Under the pieces are notes generated by a model, which saw nothing but the letters and a program-made list of their open reading frames with translations, was not told the DNA's origin and made no database searches. From Candidatus Magasanikbacteria bacterium RIFCSPHIGHO2_01_FULL_41_23 (GTDB taxonomy: Bacteria > Patescibacteria > ABY1 > Magasanikbacterales > UBA922): a stretch of 64,000 bases of DNA. A program made the translations under genes and the position numbers. Each line of letters begins with the position of its first letter. The stretch's first letter is position 1. This document shows, in pieces, positions 50,847-59,212 of the stretch. The DNA is taken from contig MFPT01000002.1 of the NCBI GenBank assembly GCA_001782805.1, forward strand, positions 1 through 64,000, in the 5' to 3' direction.

Positions 50847-50965
50847 ATAATGCTGGAAGTAAGGTAACCCAATGGGAATTCCTTCACTGTGCCGCAACGG
50901 TAATTTCGATTTATGGAGCTTGCTCTGAGCGAGCGAAGCGAGTCGAAGAGTCCGGTCTTCATTAT
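50847..50965 (+). promoter_or_regulatory. Cobalamin riboswitch aptamer
   Basis: P1 is ATAATG (50847-50852) with CATTAT (50960-50965). Inside are GGAA, GGT...AATTCC, then CACTGTGCCGCAACGGTAA, the strongly conserved cobalamin-element core (consensus CCCGCAACUGU, seen at 50891-50898). The 3' part GAGTCCGGTCTTC corresponds to the B12-box side but is divergent. A variable arm (50916-50948) is a GAGCTTGC/GAGCGAAGC palindrome of the genome's dispersed type. Followed by an intrinsic terminator, it most likely stops transcription when B12 is bound. Confidence 0.85.
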
Positions 50966-50975
50966 AGAGCGTAAC

Positions 50976-51032
50976 CCGCGCAGGAAAATGCCTTTTTAGG
51001 CTTATTTATTTCTCTGCGCGGAGAAATTTTTT
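50976..51032 (+). terminator. Riboswitch expression platform terminator
   Basis: CCGCGCAG (50976-50983) and CTGCGCGG (51014-51021) form the outer stem, with an inner GCCT-TTTT-AGGC hairpin, then AGAAATTTTTT. It lies between the aptamer and the first ATG at 51047, as expected for B12-induced termination. Confidence 0.85.
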
Positions 51033-51046
51033 ATTTAAATAAGACT

Positions 51047-51637
51047 ATGATGAGATGTTTAAAAATCCTGCGCCGTCACTGGTTAGCTACCATTATTTTA
51101 TTCGGTAGTTTGATTCTCATGATTATATATGGGAATAGTCAAAACATCGAATCGAATAGTAATAAACTCCTCAATCAAGAATCACAAAGTGTAGAAATAA
51201 AGTTAAAAGAAAAATCAATCTCTGTTCCTACAAATCAAAATTATGACACGGAAAATAAAAATGAAAATAACACTTCAACGCAAACCAACAGTCCAAAAAC
51301 CATAGAACAAAAACCAAACGCAGACGCTCTTGAAAAAAATCTAATCGCGGCCAAAATTATCATTGGTGAAAATGAGTATTTAATCAATGTTACGCCTTCA
51401 AGTTCAGTGTATGACGCGCTTATTCAGATGAACAAATCCGGCCAAGCCAGTTTTAATTTCAAAGAATTTAGTGGACTCGGATATTTTGTAGAAGGAATCA
51501 ATGGTAAAACAAGTGACAAATTACGTGGACGATATTGGATTTATTATATTAACGGCGTCAAAGCGCAAATGGGGATTTCCCAATACATTCTTAAATCAAA
51601 CGACATAATAACCTGGAAATATGAAAATCAAGAATAA
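51047..51637 (+). CDS. Membrane-anchored DUF4430 (transcobalamin-like) protein
   Basis: A 196-residue protein: N-terminal membrane anchor (WLATIILFGSLILMIIYG), a polar Asn/Thr-rich linker, and a C-terminal DUF4430 domain (about 100-196) with the family signature YFVEGINGKTSDKLRGRYW, then IYYINGVKAQMGISQYILKS and NDIITWKYE. DUF4430 is the beta domain of animal transcobalamin and intrinsic factor. First gene after the cobalamin riboswitch, so I infer a surface B12-binding role. Its end overlaps the next gene by 17 bases. Confidence 0.85.
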   Translation: MMRCLKILRRHWLATIILFGSLILMIIYGNSQNIESNSNKLLNQESQSVEIKLKEKSISVPTNQNYDTENKNENNTSTQTNSPKTIEQKPNADALEKNLIAAKIIIGENEYLINVTPSSSVYDALIQMNKSGQASFNFKEFSGLGYFVEGINGKTSDKLRGRYWIYYINGVKAQMGISQYILKSNDIITWKYENQE

Positions 51638-53936
51638 CGCGTTCGGATATTTAATTTCCCTTTTGGTTTTAACTGTATTATTTTTTCCCGTACTAACACG
51701 CGCGGAAGAAGAAAATTCAACCACTACGACAACTACAGCAACACTCACAGAACAAACTACCACTACTACACCGACGATAACAGAAACACCGACTGCACTA
51801 GAAACTACGACCATAACAGAAATATCCAGCTCAACCCCAGTTACTGTTTTAGATTTTGCCCAATTAACGATTCGCATTGACAATACGATTATTTTTTCTG
51901 ATTCTATCGCGATTAGCCCTGCCACGACTACAGTAACTGATAATCAAAATAAAAACTATGATGTTGTGGATAACACTGTTTTAGGAATGATATTTAATGC
52001 TGATTCAGCCACAACGACGTTTGCCGTTACTGATCTGGCCTATTATTCTTCGTTTGATTCATTTTTAATTAATTGTATTGCAGTCGCGGACACGTCGTCA
52101 TGCTATAACTGGCAATACACGGTCAATGATGTCTATCCCTACATGGGAATTGATGATTACATATTGAAAAATAATGATGATGTCTATTTGTATTTTGGCA
52201 ATCAAACGCGATTTAACTTGGCAACATCTACTATTACCACTGCAGAACCACTAGCTATTACAACTGAAAAATATGATTATCGAAATAATCAATGGACTCC
52301 ACGACCCAATGTAACAGTGGGAGCAACCAAACCTGATCCTAATAATCCATGGAGTCCAATTGTAGTTACTTCAACACTCACCAATGAATTCGGTTTGGCC
52401 AATCTTTATATAAGCGTGACCGGTACATACAACGTCGGAATTAGTGAAGATTATTATTATCCGACCCAAGCAGTTACAGTTCTTGATATTATTTTAAATA
52501 ATGAAACAACGACAACTACCGTAACATCAACTCCGACAACGACGACGTCAACAATAGAAGTCATAAATTCAAATAATTCCGGTGGATCAGGTTCTACTAC
52601 TGCTGAAATTATTCCGACCATGGATGTTGTGAAAGCAATTGAATTCTTAAAAGCGCAACAAAATAAAACCACTGGCGCGATTGGTTTCCCGAACGGAGTC
52701 GAGGGACTCACCACAAGTGGTTCAGGCACTCTCTATAGTGATTGGGCCGCAATCGCCTTTGGCAGCGACGATAATTTGGGCGAAGCCAAAAATCTTTTGG
52801 CGACATATTTAAAAACCGATCCCAGTCCGGGTACAGCGGCGACCGATTTTGAGCGACGCGCCATGGCCATAATGTCTTTGGGAATCAATCCGTATTCGGG
52901 AACCAAAACCAATTATATTGCGGAAATTCTTAAAACATATCAAGCCAATCAATTTGGCGACAGCGGATTGGTCAATGATGATATTTTTGCGCTTTTTCCT
53001 CTGATTAAAGCCGGTTATACAATCAGTGACACAGAAATTAAAAATAGTGTGGCCTTTATTTTGTCGCGCCAAAATCAAAATGGTGGTTGGGAAAGTCCGG
53101 ACTTAACCGCCGCGGCTGTCCAAGCTTTATCTTTGGTCAAATCACAAATCGGAGTAAATGACGCATTAATTAAAGCTAAAGAATATTTAAAAACCAGTAC
53201 AAAGAATAATGGCAGTATTGGTGATAATGTTTTTTCCACCAGCTGGGGAATTCAGGCAATTGTTTCACTTAATGAATCAATTAATTCCTGGAATGGAACA
53301 AATGAAAATCCGTTAACGTATTTGGCCAAGCAACAGCAAACTGATGGCGGATTTGAATCAGCATCCGGCTCGCTTGATAATCGCATCTGGGCAACAAGTT
53401 ATGCTATTCCCGCGGCACAAAATAAAGTTTGGGCGGATATTCTTGTTTCATTTGCTAAACCGGTCATACAAAATACTGTTGAGACCAATCAAACCAGTTT
53501 TGGTAGTGGCGGCAGCGGAGAATTAGTCACAAGTACACCAACAATCACACCGGCAATCATAAACCAAGCAACATCAACTCCAAACAATAGCGAATCAGAA
53601 AAACTTTCCTCCAGACCAATTGAAACAGCAGTAAACGAATCACCGGAAAACAATAATGTTAAAGAAGTAGTCATAGAAAAAATGACAGAGATTGCCAAGA
53701 TTGAATCAAAATTTTCTAATTCACCATCTGTTGAGTTAGCCCAAAACCAATTAACGGTTCTAAATGAATCAGAATCTCCTATTGACAGAAATAATAATGT
53801 CGGCGAAATCATAACCACTGTGATCCCGTTAAAAAACACATCACCAATTGCTGGTCGCGAATTTGCTGGAGCCGCGACAATGGCTAGCAGCGCTGGCGCT
53901 TATTTAGCCTGGCGATTCTTCCAATCGTTAATCTAA
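51621..53936 (+). CDS. Transcobalamin/intrinsic-factor-like surface protein
   Basis: A 771-residue exported protein. Signal peptide (1-28), Thr-rich linker, DUF4430 domain (about 80-195, WQYTVNDVYPYMGIDDYILK, with Cys152 and Cys161 possibly bridged), a beta-sandwich (205-290), a Thr/Ser linker, and an alpha/alpha-toroid of prenyltransferase-like repeats (about 333-608; SRQNQNGGWE, KQQQTDGGFE). A long linker and a weak C-terminal hydrophobic anchor (745-771) follow. Beta domain plus alpha/alpha barrel is the make-up of transcobalamin and intrinsic factor, in reverse order. With the riboswitch upstream, B12 capture at the cell surface is the best inference. Confidence 0.8.
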   Translation: MKIKNNAFGYLISLLVLTVLFFPVLTRAEEENSTTTTTTATLTEQTTTTTPTITETPTALETTTITEISSSTPVTVLDFAQLTIRIDNTIIFSDSIAISPATTTVTDNQNKNYDVVDNTVLGMIFNADSATTTFAVTDLAYYSSFDSFLINCIAVADTSSCYNWQYTVNDVYPYMGIDDYILKNNDDVYLYFGNQTRFNLATSTITTAEPLAITTEKYDYRNNQWTPRPNVTVGATKPDPNNPWSPIVVTSTLTNEFGLANLYISVTGTYNVGISEDYYYPTQAVTVLDIILNNETTTTTVTSTPTTTTSTIEVINSNNSGGSGSTTAEIIPTMDVVKAIEFLKAQQNKTTGAIGFPNGVEGLTTSGSGTLYSDWAAIAFGSDDNLGEAKNLLATYLKTDPSPGTAATDFERRAMAIMSLGINPYSGTKTNYIAEILKTYQANQFGDSGLVNDDIFALFPLIKAGYTISDTEIKNSVAFILSRQNQNGGWESPDLTAAAVQALSLVKSQIGVNDALIKAKEYLKTSTKNNGSIGDNVFSTSWGIQAIVSLNESINSWNGTNENPLTYLAKQQQTDGGFESASGSLDNRIWATSYAIPAAQNKVWADILVSFAKPVIQNTVETNQTSFGSGGSGELVTSTPTITPAIINQATSTPNNSESEKLSSRPIETAVNESPENNNVKEVVIEKMTEIAKIESKFSNSPSVELAQNQLTVLNESESPIDRNNNVGEIITTVIPLKNTSPIAGREFAGAATMASSAGAYLAWRFFQSLI

Positions 53937-53988
53937 TATCGTGGACTAGCTCAATCGTTTGTAGATTGATATAATATTGAATGGCATT

Positions 53989-54549
53989 ATGAACAAAATA
54001 AATAAAGAAAACACATCGTATTCTCAAACTAGTTTATTAGTTGCGATTGGACTCGTAATTTTTGGCGCAATTGCTCGTCTTGTTCCTCATCCAGCTAACT
54101 TTGCGCCACTCGGCGCTATTGCAATTTTTGGCGGATTATTTTTGCCTCGCAAACTGGCGATATTAGTTCCTTTATCAGCTATGCTTGTCAGTGACATTGT
54201 AATTGGCTTTTATTCCTGGTCAATAATGCTGGTAGTGTATTTAAGTTTTGCCTTAACCGCGTTTGCCAGCACCAAAATTAAACATTCTTTTAAGGCAATT
54301 CTCGGCACAACTTTAGCCGGATCAATTTTATTTTACCTCACCACCAATGCCGCAGTCTGGGCATTTGGCACTATGTACGCGCACGATTTTGCCGGCCTGA
54401 TGCAGAGTTACACCATGGCCATCCCCTTTTTCCGCAATAGTTTATTGAGTGATTTATTCTATACGAGTGTTATGGTAACCAGTTATATTCTTATTACAAA
54501 TTTTCATACCAATTATCATATTCAATCACTTCACCGGAATCAGTCGTAA
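53989..54549 (+). CDS. ECF transporter S-component-like membrane protein (DUF6580-like)
   Basis: A 186-residue protein with about five or six membrane helices. NFAPLGAIAIFGGLFLPRK followed by LSAMLVSDIVIGFYSW and later FFRNSLLSDLFYTSV matches the DUF6580/ECF-S-like family. As the third gene of the B12 locus it is the likely membrane import component. ECF energising subunits are not in the window. A TATAAT (53970-53975) just upstream suggests an additional near-leaderless start at ATG 53989; a TTG at 53977 is the alternative. Its 3' end overlaps the convergent next gene by 56 bases. Confidence 0.75.
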   Translation: MNKINKENTSYSQTSLLVAIGLVIFGAIARLVPHPANFAPLGAIAIFGGLFLPRKLAILVPLSAMLVSDIVIGFYSWSIMLVVYLSFALTAFASTKIKHSFKAILGTTLAGSILFYLTTNAAVWAFGTMYAHDFAGLMQSYTMAIPFFRNSLLSDLFYTSVMVTSYILITNFHTNYHIQSLHRNQS

Positions 54550-55939
54550 AATTTTTACTCTTTGTTGTTGATGTAACTTTTGTGATACCTGACGGATTAA
54601 GTGGTTTATTCAACAAGGTAACAGCATCGGGACCACCTAAATATTCGACCGGTAAACCAACCGGAGGTTCCGCTTGTTTGGTGGCGGCTTTGGAAACCAA
54701 CGGAGTTTTAACATGCGACATAGGAAAATGCCAAATCGTCGCCAATTCTTCAATATTCAAAATACAAGTGGGACTTTTGGTATTCATGGAACGCTTGCGA
54801 TAGGCTTCAAATAATTTTGCTGGCTTATCTTTCTTTTTGCCTTTTGGTGCTTCCACGGCGACAATAGAATTGGCACTGGGAATATTATATTGATTAATCG
54901 CTCCCAATAATAAACTAGCTCCACGCCGAGGATTAAATGATTCTTTGCGCGCCACATATACCGCTCGCATTTTTGCCTTAAACGCCAACTTGGTAATTTT
55001 CTGTTCCATCAGCTCAACTATTTTATTTGTTCCCGGAGTTAAACGCACGGTATCAGCATGTTCATCTTCTGCTTCCTCCTTTGGACTGGCTTCGCGATTA
55101 AAAACTTGATCACCAATTAAGACCAAACTTTTCATTAAAAATTCCACAAATTTATCGCCGATATTTTCCATCGTATCATGCTCGGCAATTCCCAGTACTT
55201 CCTTTACTTTATTTATTGCGCCTTCTTTCCAATCATTATTGATTGGCTCAACCAATATCTGCCACCACATTTGCTCGCCCGGACCCAAACGAGTAAAACT
55301 TTCCAAAAAAGTTCCCATCGGATCTTTTAAGACCGTATCTTTGGAAATTGAATGCTCAAATTCGCGATAGGATCGAAGCGGATACGCACTATGCTCGGCC
55401 AAACCAAAATCGTTAACCCATAAATCATGGGTTTCATTCGGAAATTTTTCCGGAACCAAATGTACATAATCTTCAATTTCGGTAATTTCCGCATCCGGAT
55501 ATTGCGCATAAATTGACGCCTCCACCAAATCGCGAAAAACCGATTCAGTCCAAACAACAAATTGAATGTAACCCTCGATACTGACAATTTCAAAACTAAA
55601 CCAGCGTTGAACATAGCCGTCTTTAATTTTTTCCTTAAGTCCGGATGGTGCCAACGCACCCGCCACATGCGAAAATAACTGTTCAACCGCCATTGGTGTC
55701 TGTACATTTAAAGCTGGAATATCAATGGCTAAAATCACTGGTTTCCAATCATGAACATATTTTTCTTCTTTCAATTCAATAAAAAAATGCAAAGCCTGAC
55801 TAAAGATCGGTCCGATCATCAAAAGCCAGCCCATGACCGCAAACCATTCAATGGCTATGACGACAACACCTTGAGCCAAAAAAAAATTCAAGGCATGGAC
55901 AATAGTTGCGCCGTCAATAGCAAAAAAACCAAAGTCCAT
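54494..55939 (-). CDS. DUF8128-like membrane protein, paralogue of the ATPase N-terminus
   Basis: A 481-residue protein with one N-terminal membrane helix region (GVVVIAIEWFAVMGWLLMIGP) and a large soluble part. It resembles the N-terminal part of the ATPase at 35593: FEIVSIEGYIQFVVWTES with YAQYPDAEITEIEDY versus FEMVVHDNLIYFYLAVPPKY with YPYAQVEQIPDY, and a shared WHFP/WHLP segment near the end. There is no Walker motif. It may form the membrane stem or ring that such an ATPase docks on. It starts one base after a small membrane protein gene. Confidence 0.7.
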   Translation of the reverse strand: MDFGFFAIDGATIVHALNFFLAQGVVVIAIEWFAVMGWLLMIGPIFSQALHFFIELKEEKYVHDWKPVILAIDIPALNVQTPMAVEQLFSHVAGALAPSGLKEKIKDGYVQRWFSFEIVSIEGYIQFVVWTESVFRDLVEASIYAQYPDAEITEIEDYVHLVPEKFPNETHDLWVNDFGLAEHSAYPLRSYREFEHSISKDTVLKDPMGTFLESFTRLGPGEQMWWQILVEPINNDWKEGAINKVKEVLGIAEHDTMENIGDKFVEFLMKSLVLIGDQVFNREASPKEEAEDEHADTVRLTPGTNKIVELMEQKITKLAFKAKMRAVYVARKESFNPRRGASLLLGAINQYNIPSANSIVAVEAPKGKKKDKPAKLFEAYRKRSMNTKSPTCILNIEELATIWHFPMSHVKTPLVSKAATKQAEPPVGLPVEYLGGPDAVTLLNKPLNPSGITKVTSTTKSKNFTTDSGEVIEYDNWYENL

Positions 55940-55940
55940 A

Positions 55941-56105
55941 TTAATGATGGTGGAGACGATTGATTATAATAAAATAAACTACGAGTACGAGCGGAGTGGC
56001 AAACCACCAACCATAAATTCCCGCGATATAACCGCCGGCGTAGGCCACGCCACACAGGATGGTACACAAAAAAGCAATTATTTTTTTTAATTTATCTTCT
56101 GACAT
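55941..56105 (-). CDS. Small two-helix membrane protein, 54 residues
   Basis: Minus-strand frame from ATG 56105 (an in-frame ATG at 56111 adds two residues) to TAA at 55941. It starts MSEDKLKKIIAFLCTILCGV, has two hydrophobic helices separated by a Gly/Tyr/Trp turn, and ends in three His. The stop and the next gene's ATG form TAATATG, so the two are coupled, which supports it being real. A 17-bp inverted repeat lies directly upstream. Function unknown. Confidence 0.65.
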   Translation of the reverse strand: MSEDKLKKIIAFLCTILCGVAYAGGYIAGIYGWWFATPLVLVVYFIIINRLHHH

Positions 56106-56110
56106 GGACA

Positions 56111-56158
56111 TATAATACAATTATATTTATAAATAGCGCTCAATATAATTGTATTATA
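56111..56158. repeat. Perfect 17-bp inverted repeat upstream of the small membrane gene
   Basis: TATAATACAATTATATT (56111-56127) and AATATAATTGTATTATA (56142-56158) are exact complements around 14 bases. Each arm contains TATAAT/ATTATA, so it can be an operator with promoter boxes or the stem that ends secF (stop at 56184). Confidence 0.7.
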
Positions 56159-56183
56159 CCACACTTATGAAATGAATCGAAGA

Positions 56184-57092
56184 TTATTTACTCCGATCCC
56201 ACTTTTCCCAGGCCACCAACAGTGGAGCGGCCAAAAACACCGATGAATAGGCGCTGATAATAATTCCCAAAATCAATGCCAAAGAAAATGTAAAGATGGA
56301 TTCATCGCCATAAACCAGTAAAGCAATGAAAACCAACAAAATAGTAAACGAGGTATTCAGCGATCGCCACAGAGTTTCATTTAAGGCATTATTCGCGAGC
56401 AGAGCAAAATCATTAACTTTACGACGGATTAAATTTTCGCGAATGCGATCCAAAACAACAATATTGTCATTGACGGAATAACCTAGAATGGTCAACAAAG
56501 CGACGACGAAGGGAATGTCCACTTGAACATCATAAAAGCGGCCGAGAATCGCAAAAATTCCCACCGTAATTCCCACATTATGAATTAAAGAGATAATCGT
56601 GGATATCCCGAATTTCCAAGACTGAACCGGATGCGAAACATTTCTGAATGAATACGCCACATACAAAATTACGGTCAAAGCCACGGCAAAAATAGCCATT
56701 ATGGAACGTTTTTTAAGAGTGGAACTAACTGCCGGTCCAATGGTTTGAATCCGTTCTTCTATAACTTTGTTATCAGCAGTTTCATGCACACTCTTAATCT
56801 TACTCAAAATTTTCTGATGTTCATCTTCGGTAATAAAACGTAATTTAAGCGAATAGCCTTTTTCACCGCTTGGCTGAACTAAGATTGAACCAACTTCGGG
56901 AACAGTGCTCAGTGTGGATTGGATGGCTGATAATTCCGGTCGAACAGTGGTAAAGATGACAGCCATTTGCGAGCCGCCGGTAAAATCAATACTGGGCTTA
57001 AGACCAAAAATAATAAGAGCGGCTGCGCTAAGCGCCACCATGATACTGGAAATCGTGAAAAAAATATTTCGTTTAGCAATGATGTTAAGCAT
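56184..57092 (-). CDS. secF: Protein translocase subunit SecF
   Basis: A 302-residue subunit of SecDF, the proton-motive-force-driven partner of SecYEG. Six membrane helices; conserved PSIDFTGGSQM after the first helix, then GYSVNDNIVVLDRIREN and FTILLVFIALLVYGDESI. The periplasmic head between the first and second helices is present. It begins 14 bases after secD in the order secA, secD, secF on the minus strand. Confidence 0.95.
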   Translation of the reverse strand: MLNIIAKRNIFFTISSIMVALSAAALIIFGLKPSIDFTGGSQMAVIFTTVRPELSAIQSTLSTVPEVGSILVQPSGEKGYSLKLRFITEDEHQKILSKIKSVHETADNKVIEERIQTIGPAVSSTLKKRSIMAIFAVALTVILYVAYSFRNVSHPVQSWKFGISTIISLIHNVGITVGIFAILGRFYDVQVDIPFVVALLTILGYSVNDNIVVLDRIRENLIRRKVNDFALLANNALNETLWRSLNTSFTILLVFIALLVYGDESIFTFSLALILGIIISAYSSVFLAAPLLVAWEKWDRSK

Positions 57093-57106
57093 ACAATCAG
57101 TTTACA

Positions 57107-59152
57107 TTATTTTTTTGAACCCAAGAAAAGCCAACTGCCTTCATTTTTAAACCAAGGCACAATAAAGCGAACCATAACTCTCGTAACAGTAATAGCCGTA
57201 AACAAACTCACGAGCGTACCAATAATCAACGTTAAGGCAAAACCTTTCACAAAACTACTGCCAAACCAAATCAAAATTACCGAAGTGATAAGCGTAGCCG
57301 CGTTTCCATCCCGAATTGAAGTCCACGCGCGCAAAAATCCTTCTTCCACTGCCAGGCGCAAACTTTTGCCCTGCTGCAATTCTTCTTTGAGACGTTCAAA
57401 AATAAGGACATTGGCGTCAATTGCCACACCGAGTGACATGATGAAACCGGCAATCCCAGCCAAGGTAATAGTAACACCTAAAAGTTTAAATATAACCAAG
57501 GTCAAAGCAGTGTATAAACACAATGACACCACGGAAATAAGGCCGGGCAAACGATAAACCGCGATCATAAAAATCATAATTACCGCCAGACTCATAGCAC
57601 CAGCTTTAAGACTTTTTGCCAATGATTCCGCGCCCAAAGTAGCGCCGATTGCTTGTTGGGAAATTAATTCCACAGGAACGGGTAAAGCGCCAGCATTCAA
57701 ACGTTGTGCCAAAATCTTGGCTTCTTGAAATGAAAAACGACCGGAAATAACCGCGTTGCCATCAGGAATTACCGTATTTACATTGGGCGTGCTAATTGGA
57801 AAACCATCAAGAAAAATTGCGATTGGTTTTTGCAAATTACGCGTGGTTAATTCCTTAAACAATTGCGCGCCTTCGCTATTAAATTTCAATGAAACTTGAA
57901 CTCCTCCCGTTTGCTGATCCGTGACAACTTCGGCTCGCTGAAGCTGTTTACCGGAAAGTCCGGTTGATTTCCATTGCTGATTTGGACCCAAAATATCCAC
58001 AGCTGTTTTGGTGCGAATTAAAATCCGTGAAATTTCATATTCTTTTTCTTGACGAGCATCACGTTTATAAATCAAGTGATAGCCAAAAGCAGTTTCAATT
58101 GGACCAATAATTGTTCCTTTTGTTGCCTCAAAAGCAGCTGAAGCAAATTCTGGAACCATTTTTTCTTTGGTAAAATAGCCCAAATCACCACCTGTAGCTT
58201 TATTAGAGAGATCGCTGGAATTTTCTTTGGCCAATTGGGCAAAGTTTTTTGGAGTGGCTTTTTTAAATAATGTTTCAGCTTTATTTTTGGCTTCTTCTTT
58301 GGTCAATCGTCCTTCACAATTTTTGGAGCCAAGCCAACAAATCAAAATATGACTCGCTTGAACTTCTGGCTGACCATCACGTTCACTGCCACGCTTAACA
58401 ATATTAAATCCTTGCGGAGTTTGGATTAAATCTTTGCTAATTGTATTACTCGTACTTGTGTTTACTTGATTTTTTGCCCAGGCATACAATTCTTTGACCG
58501 GCTCAATATCAGGAATAAAACCAATCAAGCCTGCATTGTCTTTGGTTTCCGATTCTTCCGATGCTGAGACCAGACTTTCAAATGATTCACCTTTATTCAA
58601 ACGTTCCAAAAGCGCGTTAGCCTTATTTTTGGCATTGACATTATAATCAATAATTGATTGTTGTTCTTCATCAGTCAAAGGACGATCGATTCGGGATCCT
58701 TCTTCTTTAAATTCCAAAGTGGGAGTTTCCCCAATCATTTTTATGGCTTGGTTCACATCGGTCACACCCGGTAATTCAATATTTACTCGATAAGTATTGT
58801 CAATTTGTGAAGTCTGTACATTGGCCTCGGCCACTCCGAGACCATTCACGCGGCGCTCAATGACATCGCGCACGCCTTCTACAGCCAGAGCTTGTTTGTT
58901 TGCTTCAATTCCCGTTAGATCAGTTTTATAAATTAATTGAACACCGCCTTGCAAATCCAAACCCAGACGAAATGATTTTTCCGGAACGTTGGGTAGACCG
59001 ATTTTTACTTTATCATTAATAAAATTGATTCCCTTGTTGGCATATTGAGGCGCGGCAATAGCCACGGTAATTAGCAATAAACCAAAAATACCAACTATTC
59101 CCCAGCGCAGATTGGCGCGGGTCTTGCCAAAAGAGACACTATTTATATTCAT
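57107..59152 (-). CDS. secD: Protein translocase subunit SecD with inserted parvulin domains
   Basis: A 681-residue SecD. The canonical parts are intact: LGLDLQGGVQLIY (63-75), GVDVIERRVNGLGVAEA-type head, GLSGKQLQRAEV and the C-terminal six-helix half (LGVAIDANVLIFERLKEEL). Between residues about 150 and 380 the head contains an insert of some 230 residues. It reads as two parvulin/PpiC modules: a degenerate one (170-256, QTPQGFNIVKRG) and a better one (264-366, ASHILICWLG, GGDLGYFTKEKMVPEF, TAFGYHLIYKRD). This would place a prolyl isomerase/chaperone at the exit of the translocon. Confidence 0.9.
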   Translation of the reverse strand: MNINSVSFGKTRANLRWGIVGIFGLLLITVAIAAPQYANKGINFINDKVKIGLPNVPEKSFRLGLDLQGGVQLIYKTDLTGIEANKQALAVEGVRDVIERRVNGLGVAEANVQTSQIDNTYRVNIELPGVTDVNQAIKMIGETPTLEFKEEGSRIDRPLTDEEQQSIIDYNVNAKNKANALLERLNKGESFESLVSASEESETKDNAGLIGFIPDIEPVKELYAWAKNQVNTSTSNTISKDLIQTPQGFNIVKRGSERDGQPEVQASHILICWLGSKNCEGRLTKEEAKNKAETLFKKATPKNFAQLAKENSSDLSNKATGGDLGYFTKEKMVPEFASAAFEATKGTIIGPIETAFGYHLIYKRDARQEKEYEISRILIRTKTAVDILGPNQQWKSTGLSGKQLQRAEVVTDQQTGGVQVSLKFNSEGAQLFKELTTRNLQKPIAIFLDGFPISTPNVNTVIPDGNAVISGRFSFQEAKILAQRLNAGALPVPVELISQQAIGATLGAESLAKSLKAGAMSLAVIMIFMIAVYRLPGLISVVSLCLYTALTLVIFKLLGVTITLAGIAGFIMSLGVAIDANVLIFERLKEELQQGKSLRLAVEEGFLRAWTSIRDGNAATLITSVILIWFGSSFVKGFALTLIIGTLVSLFTAITVTRVMVRFIVPWFKNEGSWLFLGSKK

Positions 59153-59212
59153 AAAAATTAACTAAAAGTGGGGCTACTGTACCGAATTTTAGGGAATACG
59201 TCAAGGATGCAA

